DNA of 64,000 bases from assembly GCF_037027585.1 (NCBI RefSeq), contig NZ_JAXCLE010000010.1:62001-126000 (forward strand), written 5' to 3'. Positions 26,514 to 34,574 of the stretch are shown piece by piece (position 1 is the first letter of the stretch; each line of letters begins with the position of its first letter). The stretch comes from Solibacillus ferritrahens (lineage in GTDB: Bacteria; Bacillota; Bacilli; Bacillales_A; Planococcaceae). Made by a program: the position numbers and the translations under genes. The notes beneath the pieces were generated by a model. The model did no database searches. It was not told the DNA's origin and was given only the letters and a program-made list of their open reading frames with translations.

Positions 26514-27456
26514 GACGAAGCTTATTGTTTTAGCTATAATCGCGATTATTAGTATACTGTTATTTTGTCTATATAATATTCAAGGTGGATTTAGTTACGC
26601 CTTTCCAAAACGTGTAGAACGCGTATTGGCAATGATTATTACCGGTACTGCCATTGCGTATGCAACAGTAACATTCCAGACGGTTACGCATAATCGGTTA
26701 TTAACACCTTCAATGATGGGTGTTGACTCGATGTATGAAGTCGTACAGACAGTCATATTCTTCTTTGCAGGGTCTGCTTCTATATTTGTAGTAAGTCGTT
26801 ATTTAAATTTTGGATTATCAATTGCTGCGATGGTTTTATTCGCACTTATTTTATACAGATTTCTATTCAGGGCAGATAAGCATCCAATCTTCCTACTGCT
26901 GCTAGCAGGGATGATCATAGGGACACTGCTCGGTAGCTTAGTAACATTTTTACAAGTAATTATTGACCCGGTAGAATATGAAAGCTTACAATCTCGTTTA
27001 TTTGCGAGCTTTATGAATGTGAAAACTGAGCTTTTACTTATTGCTATCGTTATATTAGTGGCTTCGTTTATATACGGTTATCGTTTATTAAGGGATTTAG
27101 ATGTAATGTCATTAGGACGTGAAAATGCAATAAACTTAGGTGTAAATTACGATAAAATTGTATTGAAAGTGCTAATTTTATCTTCTGTGCTAATTGCAAC
27201 ATCTACTGCGCTTGTCGGTCCAATTACGTTTTTAGGATTAATCGTTTCAAACTTAGCGTATCAATTTTTTGCTACGTACAAGCATTCCGTTTTAATTGTG
27301 GGTGCAAGTCTCATTAGTATTATTGCACTTGTCGGTGGGCAGTTTTTAGTACTGCATGTGTTCCAATTAAGTACAACGATAAGCGTAATTATAAACTTTA
27401 TCGGTGGATTGTACTTTATTTATCTAATACTGAAGGAAAGTAGGAAAGCAGGATGA
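26500..27456 (+). CDS. yclO: Siderophore ABC transporter permease (YclO-like)
   Basis: The second 318-residue FecCD-family permease. It pairs with the preceding one to form a heterodimeric channel. PKRVERVLAMIITGTAIAYA near the start, LLTPSMMGVDSMYE and VGPITFLGLIVSNLAYQ in the second half match the YclO/FatC side. It starts inside the upstream gene (14-base overlap), and its stop overlaps the ATPase start by four bases (ATGA), so the three genes are translationally coupled. Confidence 0.88.
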   Translation: MRKNRTKLIVLAIIAIISILLFCLYNIQGGFSYAFPKRVERVLAMIITGTAIAYATVTFQTVTHNRLLTPSMMGVDSMYEVVQTVIFFFAGSASIFVVSRYLNFGLSIAAMVLFALILYRFLFRADKHPIFLLLLAGMIIGTLLGSLVTFLQVIIDPVEYESLQSRLFASFMNVKTELLLIAIVILVASFIYGYRLLRDLDVMSLGRENAINLGVNYDKIVLKVLILSSVLIATSTALVGPITFLGLIVSNLAYQFFATYKHSVLIVGASLISIIALVGGQFLVLHVFQLSTTISVIINFIGGLYFIYLILKESRKAG

Positions 27457-28220
27457 TTGAAATTAAAGGGCTTTCTAAAAGCTTTGGAAAGAAACCAGTT
27501 GTTGAAAACGTATCATTAACTATCCAGCCAAAAGCAATCACTTCATTTATTGGACCAAACGGTGCCGGTAAGTCAACATTATTATCCATGGTAAGCCGAT
27601 TGCTTGATTCAGATACAGGAGAGGTATTTTTGGATCAAAGTGATGTGAAAAAAATGAAATCTAATGATTTTGCTAAACGTGTGGCTATTTTACGTCAGTC
27701 AAATCATTTAAATGTACGATTAACTGTACGTGAGCTCGTGGCATTTGGCCGTTATCCTTATTCAAAAGGGCGTTTAACACCAGAGGACGAAGAACATATT
27801 GATCGTGCAATTGAATATATGACATTGGGCGATATGGAACATAAATTTTTAGATGAATTATCTGGTGGTCAAAAGCAACGTGCTTTTATCTCGATGGTAA
27901 TTGCACAAGATACTGAGTATATTTTGTTGGATGAGCCATTAAACAATCTGGATATGAAGCACTCCGTTCAAATTATGAAGATTTTACGCAAGCTTGTAGA
28001 TGAATTAGGGAAAACTGTTGTGATTGTATTGCATGACATTAACTTTGCTTCTGTGTATTCGGATCGTATTGTCGCTTTAAAAGATGGACGTCTTGTAAAA
28101 GATGGTCCAACTAATGACATTATTAATTCAGAAGCACTGCGGGAAGTGTATGATATGCATATTCCGGTTCAAGAACAAGATGGCTGTAGAATTTGTGTAT
28201 ACTTTAATTCTCATAGCTAA
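27453..28220 (+). CDS. yclP: Siderophore ABC transporter ATP-binding protein (YclP-like)
   Basis: A 255-residue ABC ATPase that powers the two permeases. Walker A is GPNGAGKST (about 34-42), the Q loop follows, the signature is LSGGQKQR (about 136-143), Walker B is YILLDEP and the switch is HDINF. The first codon overlaps the stop of the second permease gene. The gene lacks an immediate terminator; 178 bases separate it from the binding protein gene, which has its own promoter. Confidence 0.9.
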   Translation: MIEIKGLSKSFGKKPVVENVSLTIQPKAITSFIGPNGAGKSTLLSMVSRLLDSDTGEVFLDQSDVKKMKSNDFAKRVAILRQSNHLNVRLTVRELVAFGRYPYSKGRLTPEDEEHIDRAIEYMTLGDMEHKFLDELSGGQKQRAFISMVIAQDTEYILLDEPLNNLDMKHSVQIMKILRKLVDELGKTVVIVLHDINFASVYSDRIVALKDGRLVKDGPTNDIINSEALREVYDMHIPVQEQDGCRICVYFNSHS

Positions 28221-28275
28221 AAACAAGTAAATGTATAGGTTATTCTCGCTTATGCATTTATTTTCTGACATTAAA

Positions 28276-28290
28276 TGAGAATGAATATTA
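28276..28290 (+). promoter_or_regulatory. Fur-like site upstream of the binding-protein promoter
   Basis: TGAGAATGAATATTA matches 12 of 15 positions of the 7-1-7 Fur consensus and lies about 16 bases before the TTGACA -35 element. Confidence 0.45.
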
Positions 28291-28305
28291 ATTTCATAAA
28301 AACAA

Positions 28306-28334
28306 TTGACAACATTAAACAGTTGATTTAGACT
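28306..28334 (+). promoter_or_regulatory. SigA promoter of the siderophore binding protein gene
   Basis: A perfect TTGACA (28306-28311), a 17-base spacer and TAGACT (28329-28334, four of six matches). Confidence 0.6.
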
Positions 28335-28347
28335 TACGTTAGTTAAT

Positions 28348-28362
28348 TGAAAACGATTATCA
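28348..28362 (+). promoter_or_regulatory. Fur box at the binding protein promoter
   Basis: TGAAAACGATTATCA matches 13 of 15 positions of TGATAATNATTATCA and lies just after the predicted transcription start, so iron-loaded Fur would block this promoter. Confidence 0.75.
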
Positions 28363-28398
28363 CTCTCGATTGAGAGAAAAGTAGGAGGAAATTTTAAC

Positions 28399-29436
28399 AT
28401 GAAAAAGTGGAAATTTTTAACGGCAGCAGCATTAACTTTAATGCTAGCAGCGTGTGGTTCAGATGAAGAAAAGGCGACTGAAACAAATGAACCAACTGCA
28501 ACTGAAAACAGTGAAACATCTGCATCAACAGAAACAGCAGCATTCCCAATGTCAGTTTCTCCATTATCAGCAGGCAGTGAAACAGAGGATGGAAAATCAG
28601 TTTCCTTTGAAGATGTAACATTTGAAGAAATGCCAAAAAACATCGTAGTACTTGACTACGGTTTCTTAGATACACTTGATGCATTAGGCGTTGAAGGAAT
28701 TGTTGGTATTGCTGCAAACGGTGGTAAAGGGAATATCCCGGCGCATCTTAAAGAGAAATACGTAACAGATTCAGTAGCAGACGTTGGTACTTTAAAGCAA
28801 ATCGACTTTGAGAAAGTAGCAGCTGCTAACCCAGATGCAATTTTCATTTCTGGTCGTCAGGCTCCATTCTATGAAGAGTTAAAAGAAATCACTCCAAACG
28901 TAGTATTCATCGGTTCTGATAACTCAAATTATGTTGACGGTGTATTTGAAACTGTAGACTTAGCAGCAAAAATCTTCGGTAAAGAAGAAAAAGCTGAAGA
29001 GTTAAAAGCAAGCTTACAAACTAAAGTCGATGAAGTGAAAGAAAAAGCGGCTGGCTATGAAAATGCATTAGTAGCAATGTACAACGACAAAAAAATCTCA
29101 GGTTTCGATAACGGTGAAGATTCTCGTTTCGCATATGTATACAATGACTTTGGTTTCAAACCTTCAACTACAGATATTAAAGCATCATCACACGGTTCAG
29201 ACTTCTCTTATGAGTCAATCCTTTCTGTAGATCCAGAAGTATTATTAATCATCGACCGTACAGCTTCTGATGTAGATACTATTAAAGCTGACATCGAAAA
29301 TGATATCATCAAAAAGACTCGTGCTTACAAAGAAGGTAAAATCGTTTATCTTGATGGTGTAAACTGGTACTTCTCTTCTAACGGTGTAACAACTGAAGCA
29401 GAAAAATTAGATGAAATCTTAAACGAATTAAAATAA
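28399..29436 (+). CDS. yclQ: Siderophore-binding lipoprotein (YclQ-like)
   Basis: A 345-residue lipoprotein that captures ferric siderophore outside the membrane. The signal ends in LMLAAC-GS (lipobox, lipidated Cys about residue 20). A Thr/Glu/Ser-rich linker of some 40 residues follows, then the helical-backbone periplasmic-binding (TroA-like) domain with KNIVVLDYGFLDTLDALGV, IFISGRQ and ILSVDPEVLLIIDR. Similar to B. subtilis YclQ, the petrobactin receptor. RBS AGGAGG. It has its own Fur-controlled promoter, which allows more receptor than channel. Confidence 0.9.
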   Translation: MKKWKFLTAAALTLMLAACGSDEEKATETNEPTATENSETSASTETAAFPMSVSPLSAGSETEDGKSVSFEDVTFEEMPKNIVVLDYGFLDTLDALGVEGIVGIAANGGKGNIPAHLKEKYVTDSVADVGTLKQIDFEKVAAANPDAIFISGRQAPFYEELKEITPNVVFIGSDNSNYVDGVFETVDLAAKIFGKEEKAEELKASLQTKVDEVKEKAAGYENALVAMYNDKKISGFDNGEDSRFAYVYNDFGFKPSTTDIKASSHGSDFSYESILSVDPEVLLIIDRTASDVDTIKADIENDIIKKTRAYKEGKIVYLDGVNWYFSSNGVTTEAEKLDEILNELK

Positions 29437-29449
29437 TATTATAAATAGG

Positions 29450-29480
29450 GCATGTCTCATTTTGAGGCATGCTTTTTTTA
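29450..29480 (+). terminator. Terminator between yclQ and hmoA
   Basis: GCATGTCTCA pairs with TGAGGCATGC, followed by seven T. Confidence 0.85.
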
Positions 29481-29500
29481 AAGAAAAGGAGCGATAGATT

Positions 29501-29833
29501 ATGTTTGTACAAATACGTAAATGGGTTGTAACTGAGGGAAACTCAGAAAAAATTATTGAACGTTTTAGTAGAAAGCCGGATCAAGGTCCATCGAAATTGG
29601 AACAACGCGAAGGTTTTATTGGTCGCGAATTATTGGTGAAAAATGTTCGCCGTGGTGAAGAAGAAGTGGTCATGATCATCCGTTGGGAATCCGAAGAAGC
29701 ATGGAAGGCTTGGGAAAAGAGCCCTGAACATATCGCTGGCCATAAAGCGAAAATAAAAGAACATGGTGGTAAACCTCCAAAGCCGGAATTCGTCATTTCG
29801 ATGGAGCACGGAAATTACACTGTTGTAGAATAA
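29501..29833 (+). CDS. hmoA: Heme-degrading monooxygenase HmoA
   Basis: A 110-residue antibiotic-biosynthesis-monooxygenase-fold protein of the HmoA/IsdG group that opens heme to free iron. The body shows RRGEEEVVMIIRWESEEAWKAW, HIAGHKA (likely heme-contacting His) and EFVISMEHGNY near the C-terminus, as in B. subtilis HmoA. It begins 65 bases after the siderophore receptor gene, across a terminator, so partial readthrough or a nearby promoter may supply it. The location next to Fur-controlled genes fits iron release. Confidence 0.85.
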   Translation: MFVQIRKWVVTEGNSEKIIERFSRKPDQGPSKLEQREGFIGRELLVKNVRRGEEEVVMIIRWESEEAWKAWEKSPEHIAGHKAKIKEHGGKPPKPEFVISMEHGNYTVVE

Positions 29834-29844
29834 TTAAACTTGTA

Positions 29845-29890
29845 AAACTACTTTGCTGAAAATTTTGGCAAAGTAGTTTTTTGTTTTTTT
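29845..29890 (+). terminator. Terminator after hmoA
   Basis: AAACTACTTTGC pairs with GCAAAGTAGTTT, followed by a T-rich tail. Confidence 0.9.
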
Positions 29891-29943
29891 ATATAGTGTA
29901 TATAATTTCGGGTAAAAGAATAGATGTATATAGAAAGAGGTGG

Positions 29944-30561
29944 ATGTTATTGAAAAAAGGGGCTTATTTATTCGCACTAGTCACTCTGGCTGTATTTATC
30001 ATAATTTCTTTGAATTATAGAACAGCAAACTTTGAAACAATGGATGCAAAAATTCAATCTATACTACGTGGTAATGAGAGTATTATTCTATTCCACTATT
30101 TAGGTGAAACGGAATTTATTATAATGATTACTGTCCTCCTTTTACTCTTTCTAGGAATTTGCAAAAGAAATTACCGTGGTATGTTATTTACTTTGTTAAC
30201 AATCGGAGTGGGGAACAGTATTAATCAACTTTTAAAGCATTTTTTTGAAAGACCTCGACCGGAGATTTTAGATCAGCTTAGTACATATAGCTTTCCATCT
30301 GGGCATTCTCAAATGAGTGTGCTGTATTTGTTCACCATAGCATACTTATTTTCTAATATGACTAATAGTAATTTAAAGGCAATGACTATATGGAGTATAG
30401 CGATTGTATTAGCTTTCTTTATTGGTTTAGCACGTATTGCTGAAGGTCGACACTATCCAACAGACGTCTTAGCTGGATGGAGTATAGGTTATAGTTGGTT
30501 TATTATTTGCGTATTATGGTATGAGTCTAGTAAACATCGTCTTAAACAAGGGAATTCCTAA
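29944..30561 (+). CDS. PAP2 family phosphatase
   Basis: A 205-residue membrane phosphatase with about six helices. The three PAP2 motifs are in order: KHFFERPRP (K-x6-RP), FPSGHSQMS (PSGH) and ARIAEGRHYPTDVLAG (R-x5-H-x3-D). Such proteins dephosphorylate phosphatidic acid, phosphatidylglycerol phosphate or undecaprenyl pyrophosphate. The short length and extracytoplasmic active site leave these options open. The frame extends upstream to 29881; GAGGTGG directly before ATG 29944 suggests either this start or TTG 29950. Confidence 0.85.
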   Translation: MLLKKGAYLFALVTLAVFIIISLNYRTANFETMDAKIQSILRGNESIILFHYLGETEFIIMITVLLLLFLGICKRNYRGMLFTLLTIGVGNSINQLLKHFFERPRPEILDQLSTYSFPSGHSQMSVLYLFTIAYLFSNMTNSNLKAMTIWSIAIVLAFFIGLARIAEGRHYPTDVLAGWSIGYSWFIICVLWYESSKHRLKQGNS

Positions 30562-30582
30562 ATAGTAGGGATTCTTTTTTTA
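30552..30582 (+). terminator. Terminator after the PAP2 gene
   Basis: GAATTCCT pairs with AGGGATTC (including G-T pairs), followed by seven T. It overlaps the last codons of the gene. Confidence 0.7.
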
Positions 30583-30691
30583 AACTGAAAGTTGGTTTGT
30601 TACATAAGATGTTACCTGGATAAAAAAAGTTGCATTAAGGAAACATCTGGCATATAATTTTAGAAATGAATAAATTACAAAGGAGAATTGT

Positions 30692-31513
30692 ATGGATGAT
30701 AACGTATTATTAGCTTTAGGGTTAACGTTGTTTGCAGGGCTTGCTACAGGAATCGGTAGCTTAATAGCCTTTTTTACAACGCGTACGAATAAAAAGTTTT
30801 TATCAATTGCCTTAGGATTTTCAGCTGGGGTCATGATATATGTATCGCTTATTGAAATTTTTGTGAAAGCAAAAGATTCATTAGTGAACGTTCATGGGGA
30901 AACGACTGGATATTGGTATACTTTGTTTGGATTCTTCGGGGGGATGCTTTTAATTGCATTAATTGATCGCTTTATTCCAAAGGGCAACAATCCCCATGAA
31001 GTAAAATCTGTAGAAGATGTTCAAAAAGCACAATTAATTGGTAATGAAGAAGTAGAAGCTGACCGTCTAATGAAGATGGGGCTCTTCACAGCAATGGCGA
31101 TTGCCATTCATAACTTCCCAGAAGGTATTGCTACTTTTATGGCGGTTTTACAAGATCCCAATGTAGGAATTGCCATTGCCATTGCTGTAGCTATTCATAA
31201 TATCCCAGAAGGTATAGCTGTAGCCATTCCTATTTTTTATGCAACAGGGAAGCGGATGAAGGCGTTTAAATGGTCGTTTGCTTCGGGTTTATCAGAGCCT
31301 TTAGGTGCATTAATCGCTTATTTTTTACTTATGCAGTTTATGACTGATACAATGTTTGGTATTATTTTTGCCGGTGTTGCTGGTATTATGGTCTTCATTT
31401 CTATTGATGAATTACTCCCGGCTGCCAAAAAATACGATGAAGCCCATTCGTCTATTTATGGTTTAGTGGCAGGTATGGCCGTTATGGCAATAAGCCTAGT
31501 AATGTTAACTTAA
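30692..31513 (+). CDS. zupT: Zinc/divalent metal transporter ZupT
   Basis: A 273-residue ZIP-family importer with eight membrane helices. The metal-binding helices carry IHNFPEG (about 136-142) and IHNIPEG (about 167-173), the ZIP signature pair. A charged cytoplasmic loop (about 95-128) joins helices 3 and 4. It imports zinc and often iron, manganese or cobalt. RBS AAAGGAG. Its terminator is shared with the convergent oxidoreductase gene. I saw no Zur or Fur box in the short upstream gap. Confidence 0.92.
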   Translation: MDDNVLLALGLTLFAGLATGIGSLIAFFTTRTNKKFLSIALGFSAGVMIYVSLIEIFVKAKDSLVNVHGETTGYWYTLFGFFGGMLLIALIDRFIPKGNNPHEVKSVEDVQKAQLIGNEEVEADRLMKMGLFTAMAIAIHNFPEGIATFMAVLQDPNVGIAIAIAVAIHNIPEGIAVAIPIFYATGKRMKAFKWSFASGLSEPLGALIAYFLLMQFMTDTMFGIIFAGVAGIMVFISIDELLPAAKKYDEAHSSIYGLVAGMAVMAISLVMLT

Positions 31514-31527
31514 TCAGGACAGTGTAA

Positions 31528-31557
31528 AAGCCAGCATCATCAACCGGATGCTGGCTT
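31528..31557. terminator. Bidirectional hairpin between convergent genes
   Basis: AAGCCAGCATC pairs with GATGCTGGCTT. The minus side continues into TTTTAC; the plus side lacks a T run. Confidence 0.7.
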
Positions 31558-31571
31558 AAGTGTGTTTGTTT

Positions 31572-32219
31572 CTAGGAAGCAGCTGTTACATTTTCAGATG
31601 CAACAGTAAAAGTTGTATTCGGGTATTCATTTTTTTCTATTTCATCGAGCAATGCTACGGCAAAGTCTGCATAACTAATATAACTGTTAAATTGTGAGTT
31701 TACTAAAATTTTCTCGGCCCCTTTAATATAATGACCTGTACGCGGTCCGTCAGAATCGAACATAGCTGAAGGAATCGCAAAGGACCATTGGATTGAGGAA
31801 CTTTCTAAATCCTGTAAATTTTGTAATTGTGCCCTTGCTGTGTCAACAAGGTCTTCTGGATAATCTTCCAGGTCCATAAGGCGAACGGTCTTTTCGCGGT
31901 TCACAAATAGACAGCCTGAGCTACCTACAACAAATAGCTTTTTATTCGTTCCTTCTAATAAGGAAATTAAGAATTCTCCCGCCGTTACATGCAAATGTTC
32001 TTCCCCCGGTAGTGGGGCAAAGGCATTAATTAAAATATCAAAAGGTTCAATTTGCTCTTTCGTCAAATTAAACAAGTCGCTTTCTATAATTGCTATATTA
32101 TCTTCCTGTAATGTTGCCTTATTTTTTACAATAGCTGTTACATCGTAATTTCTCATTAAAGCCTCACGTAAAATATGAGTCCCTGCTTTACCAGCAGCAC
32201 CAATAACTGCAATTTTCAT
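31572..32219 (-). CDS. NAD(P)H-binding protein, YwnB-like
   Basis: A 215-residue atypical SDR with an NAD(P)-binding Rossmann fold. The glycine motif GAAGKAG is at residues 7-13. ALPLPGEEHLHVTAGE-like and FVVGSSGCL segments follow, typical of the YwnB/NmrA-like NADH-flavin reductase group. A catalytic Tyr-x3-Lys is not evident. ATG 32219 is preferred over ATG 32225 because the AAGGGG site is nine bases away. The function is unknown beyond probable redox sensing or reduction. Confidence 0.8.
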   Translation of the reverse strand: MKIAVIGAAGKAGTHILREALMRNYDVTAIVKNKATLQEDNIAIIESDLFNLTKEQIEPFDILINAFAPLPGEEHLHVTAGEFLISLLEGTNKKLFVVGSSGCLFVNREKTVRLMDLEDYPEDLVDTARAQLQNLQDLESSSIQWSFAIPSAMFDSDGPRTGHYIKGAEKILVNSQFNSYISYADFAVALLDEIEKNEYPNTTFTVASENVTAAS

Positions 32220-32346
32220 AAACATTACCCCTTTCTAACAGTAGATTTATTAATATACCCAATATTGAAAGGAATTATGCATATTTTGGGATGAAAGATA
32301 AGTGAACATTGTTTGTAGAGGGCAAAGTTAGTGGGCTTCATCTAAC

Positions 32347-32388
32347 TAAAAAAGGGTCGCAAATTTAATAACTAAATTTTGCGACCCT
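32347..32388 (-). terminator. Terminator after thrB
   Basis: On the minus strand AGGGTCGCAAAATTT pairs with AAATTTGCGACCCT and ends in six T. Confidence 0.9.
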
Positions 32389-32396
32389 GGTGTATT

Positions 32397-33308
32397 TTAA
32401 TTACTATTTGAATAAGTAGTGACTTGTATTCCTGCAGAAGCTCCTGTCGTTAAAACAATTTGATGTGTAGGAAATTGCTTTTTCATAGCTTCAATAAATT
32501 GTCCTTGTATCGATAGTGGAATGATGGAAATTAATGTTGGCCCCGCACCACTTAATGCAGTCCCGTAGGCTCCGGCCAATTTTGCTGCTTCATGAATTTC
32601 GTTGTAGTTTGGTATAAGCTCTGCACGGAACGGCTCATGGAATAAATCCGCCTCCATATAACGCCCGATACGTACATAATCTTTGGCAATTAGAGAAGCC
32701 GCCAGCATATTTGCATTTGCACTTGCTCGGACAGCATAGCCCCGCTCTAATTGGCTTGGTAAAACACCACGTGAATCAGATGTTTTTAACTCAACATTTG
32801 GAATAAACACTACAAATGCTGCATCCATTTCCTGAATATGAAGAGTATCGACATTTCCTTGTTCATCCATAGAAGAAATAGTTAGCCCCCCTAATACAGA
32901 GGCAGTAGCATTATCAGGATGTCCTTCAATTTGAGAGGAAATATTCAACTTGTCCTGTGTCGATAAGTTTAACTCTCCTAAAATATTCGCTAACTCGATG
33001 GCCGCAACTATAGCTGCTGCACTACTGCCGAGTCCTCTTGCTAGAGGAAGCTCGCTCTTCATTTCAACTTTGCATGGTCGTAATGAAGCATTGTACTGTT
33101 TGCCCACTTGTTGGGCAATTTTATAAATTAAATGTTTTTCAACTGTTGTATCTGAAGGTACATTGTCTCCAATATGAACAAATTCCCACTCATTTTGTAA
33201 AGTTACTTCCAAAGTTAAATAAAGTGATAGTCCAAGACCAATCGAGTCAAATCCAGGTCCTAAATTTGCTGTACTGCCTGGGACTTTGATTTGCCAACTG
33301 TTGCTCAT
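32397..33308 (-). CDS. thrB: Homoserine kinase
   Basis: A 303-residue GHMP kinase that phosphorylates homoserine in threonine synthesis. The N-terminal PGSTANLGPGFDSIG, the ATP loop LPLARGLGSSAAAIVA (about 90-105) and the C-terminal GTALSGAGPTLISI are the three GHMP motifs. Its start overlaps the stop of thrC by four bases (ATGA). The order thrC-thrB is usual in Bacillales, but the hom gene that normally precedes them is absent here. Confidence 0.95.
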   Translation of the reverse strand: MSNSWQIKVPGSTANLGPGFDSIGLGLSLYLTLEVTLQNEWEFVHIGDNVPSDTTVEKHLIYKIAQQVGKQYNASLRPCKVEMKSELPLARGLGSSAAAIVAAIELANILGELNLSTQDKLNISSQIEGHPDNATASVLGGLTISSMDEQGNVDTLHIQEMDAAFVVFIPNVELKTSDSRGVLPSQLERGYAVRASANANMLAASLIAKDYVRIGRYMEADLFHEPFRAELIPNYNEIHEAAKLAGAYGTALSGAGPTLISIIPLSIQGQFIEAMKKQFPTHQIVLTTGASAGIQVTTYSNSN

Positions 33309-34363
33309 AAACTGAATACGCTCTCGATATAGCTGCGAATTTCCTGTTCATCATTTTTAAGTGCAACTAAGTCAACAGTTGAAACATTCATTGCTGTATC
33401 AGGATCTTTTAAACCATTGCCTGTAAATACTGATACTACTTTGCTGCCCGGAATAATCTTACCAGCTTTAACGGATTTGATGACACCTGCTAATGATGCA
33501 GCAGAGCCTGGTTCAATGAAAATTCCTTCTTTTTGGGCAATTAACTTATAGGCTTCCAAAATTTCCTCATCTGTAACGGCCTCGATTAAACCACCTGATT
33601 CATCACGTGCTGCTTCTGCATATTTCCAGCTCGCAGGATTCCCAATGCGAATTGCTGTCGCAACTGTTTCTGGATTTGCAATTGGAGCTCCATTTACGAT
33701 GGCAGCTGCACCTTCTGCTTCAAAGCCATACATTTTTGGCAGACCGCTTTGTTTTGCTTCATTATATTCTTTAAATCCTTTCCAGTATGCTGTAATATTA
33801 CCAGCATTACCCACTGGGATGCATAGGTAATCCGGTGCTTGGCCTAATTGATCAACTATTTCAAATGCTGCTGTTTTTTGCCCTTCAATACGGTAAGGGT
33901 TAACTGAATTAACTAATGCGATTGGAGTAGTTTCTCCTATTTTGCGCACAATATTTAATGCATCATCAAAGTTACCATCAATCTCGATAATTTTAGCGCC
34001 ATACATTGTAGCTTGTGCTAATTTTCCAAGTGCTACTTTACCTTTTGGAATCACTACGATTGATTGAATGCCTGCACGTGCTGCATATGCTGCAGCTGCA
34101 GCTGAAGTATTACCTGTAGAGGCACAAATAACTACTTTTGAACCTTCTTCAATAGCTTTCGCAACGGCAAATACCATACCCCGATCTTTAAAAGAGCCGG
34201 TTGGGTTGGCGCCTTCTATTTTTCCATATAATTCAATCCCTAGTTCCTTCGATAAATTCACTAAAGGAATTAAGGGAGTATTTCCTTCATTTAAAGAGAG
34301 AGCAGGTGTATTTTCAGTAATAGGTAAATACTGTTTATATTCTTCAATAAGACCTTTCCACAT
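33305..34363 (-). CDS. thrC: Threonine synthase
   Basis: A 352-residue PLP enzyme that converts O-phosphohomoserine to threonine. The PLP lysine is in NPTGSFKDRGM, and a glycine-rich phosphate loop (IPVGNAGNITAY) follows. Length equals the short Bacillus ThrC. The frame is open to 34417, but AAGGAG at 34375-34380 points to ATG 34363 (11-base spacing) or TTG 34369 (five); the N-terminus MWKGLIEEY is family-like. It is first of the two-gene operon behind a SigA promoter. Confidence 0.93.
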   Translation of the reverse strand: MWKGLIEEYKQYLPITENTPALSLNEGNTPLIPLVNLSKELGIELYGKIEGANPTGSFKDRGMVFAVAKAIEEGSKVVICASTGNTSAAAAAYAARAGIQSIVVIPKGKVALGKLAQATMYGAKIIEIDGNFDDALNIVRKIGETTPIALVNSVNPYRIEGQKTAAFEIVDQLGQAPDYLCIPVGNAGNITAYWKGFKEYNEAKQSGLPKMYGFEAEGAAAIVNGAPIANPETVATAIRIGNPASWKYAEAARDESGGLIEAVTDEEILEAYKLIAQKEGIFIEPGSAASLAGVIKSVKAGKIIPGSKVVSVFTGNGLKDPDTAMNVSTVDLVALKNDEQEIRSYIESVFSL

Positions 34364-34420
34364 AGACAATTTAACTCCTTCTGTTCTCGGTAGATGAACA
34401 TTTGTTTTTGTATACAAGAC

Positions 34421-34449
34421 ATTTTAAACCTATGTGCCTCTTATTTCAA
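34421..34449 (-). promoter_or_regulatory. SigA promoter of thrCB
   Basis: On the minus strand TTGAAA (34449-34444), a 17-base spacer and TAAAAT (34426-34421). I saw no T-box leader in the roughly 50 bases before the start codon. Confidence 0.6.
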
Positions 34450-34495
34450 TAGGAATCGATAAATTGTCGGAACAATTTGTTAAGTAAAAAAGATG

Positions 34496-34524
34496 TTGTC
34501 ACTTTTAAGAAAGAAATGTATGAT
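34496..34524 (+). promoter_or_regulatory. SigA promoter of naiP
   Basis: TTGTCA (34496-34501), a 17-base spacer and TATGAT (34519-34524), immediately before the GTGT/ACAC repeat. Confidence 0.65.
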
Positions 34525-34543
34525 AAGAATATTGTTAAGTCAA

Positions 34544-34555
34544 GTGTAAAGACAC
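34544..34555 (+). promoter_or_regulatory. Possible NiaR-type operator upstream of naiP
   Basis: The inverted repeat GTGT-AAAG-ACAC lies about 14 bases past the predicted transcription start. It resembles my recollection of operators of the niacin repressor NiaR (YrxA), which controls naiP in Bacillus. The consensus was not checked. Confidence 0.4.
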
Positions 34556-34574
34556 ATGGAGGGTGGAGTAGTAA

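Noticed and set aside
28128..28643. A 171-residue antisense frame across the end of the ATPase gene and the start of the lipoprotein gene
   Set aside because: It lies opposite two well-supported genes and two Fur sites, is Ser/Val-rich shadow sequence and has no ribosome binding site.
34364..34420. T-box or threonine-attenuation leader before thrC
   Set aside because: The leader from the predicted promoter is too short and has no T-box sequence or terminator hairpin.
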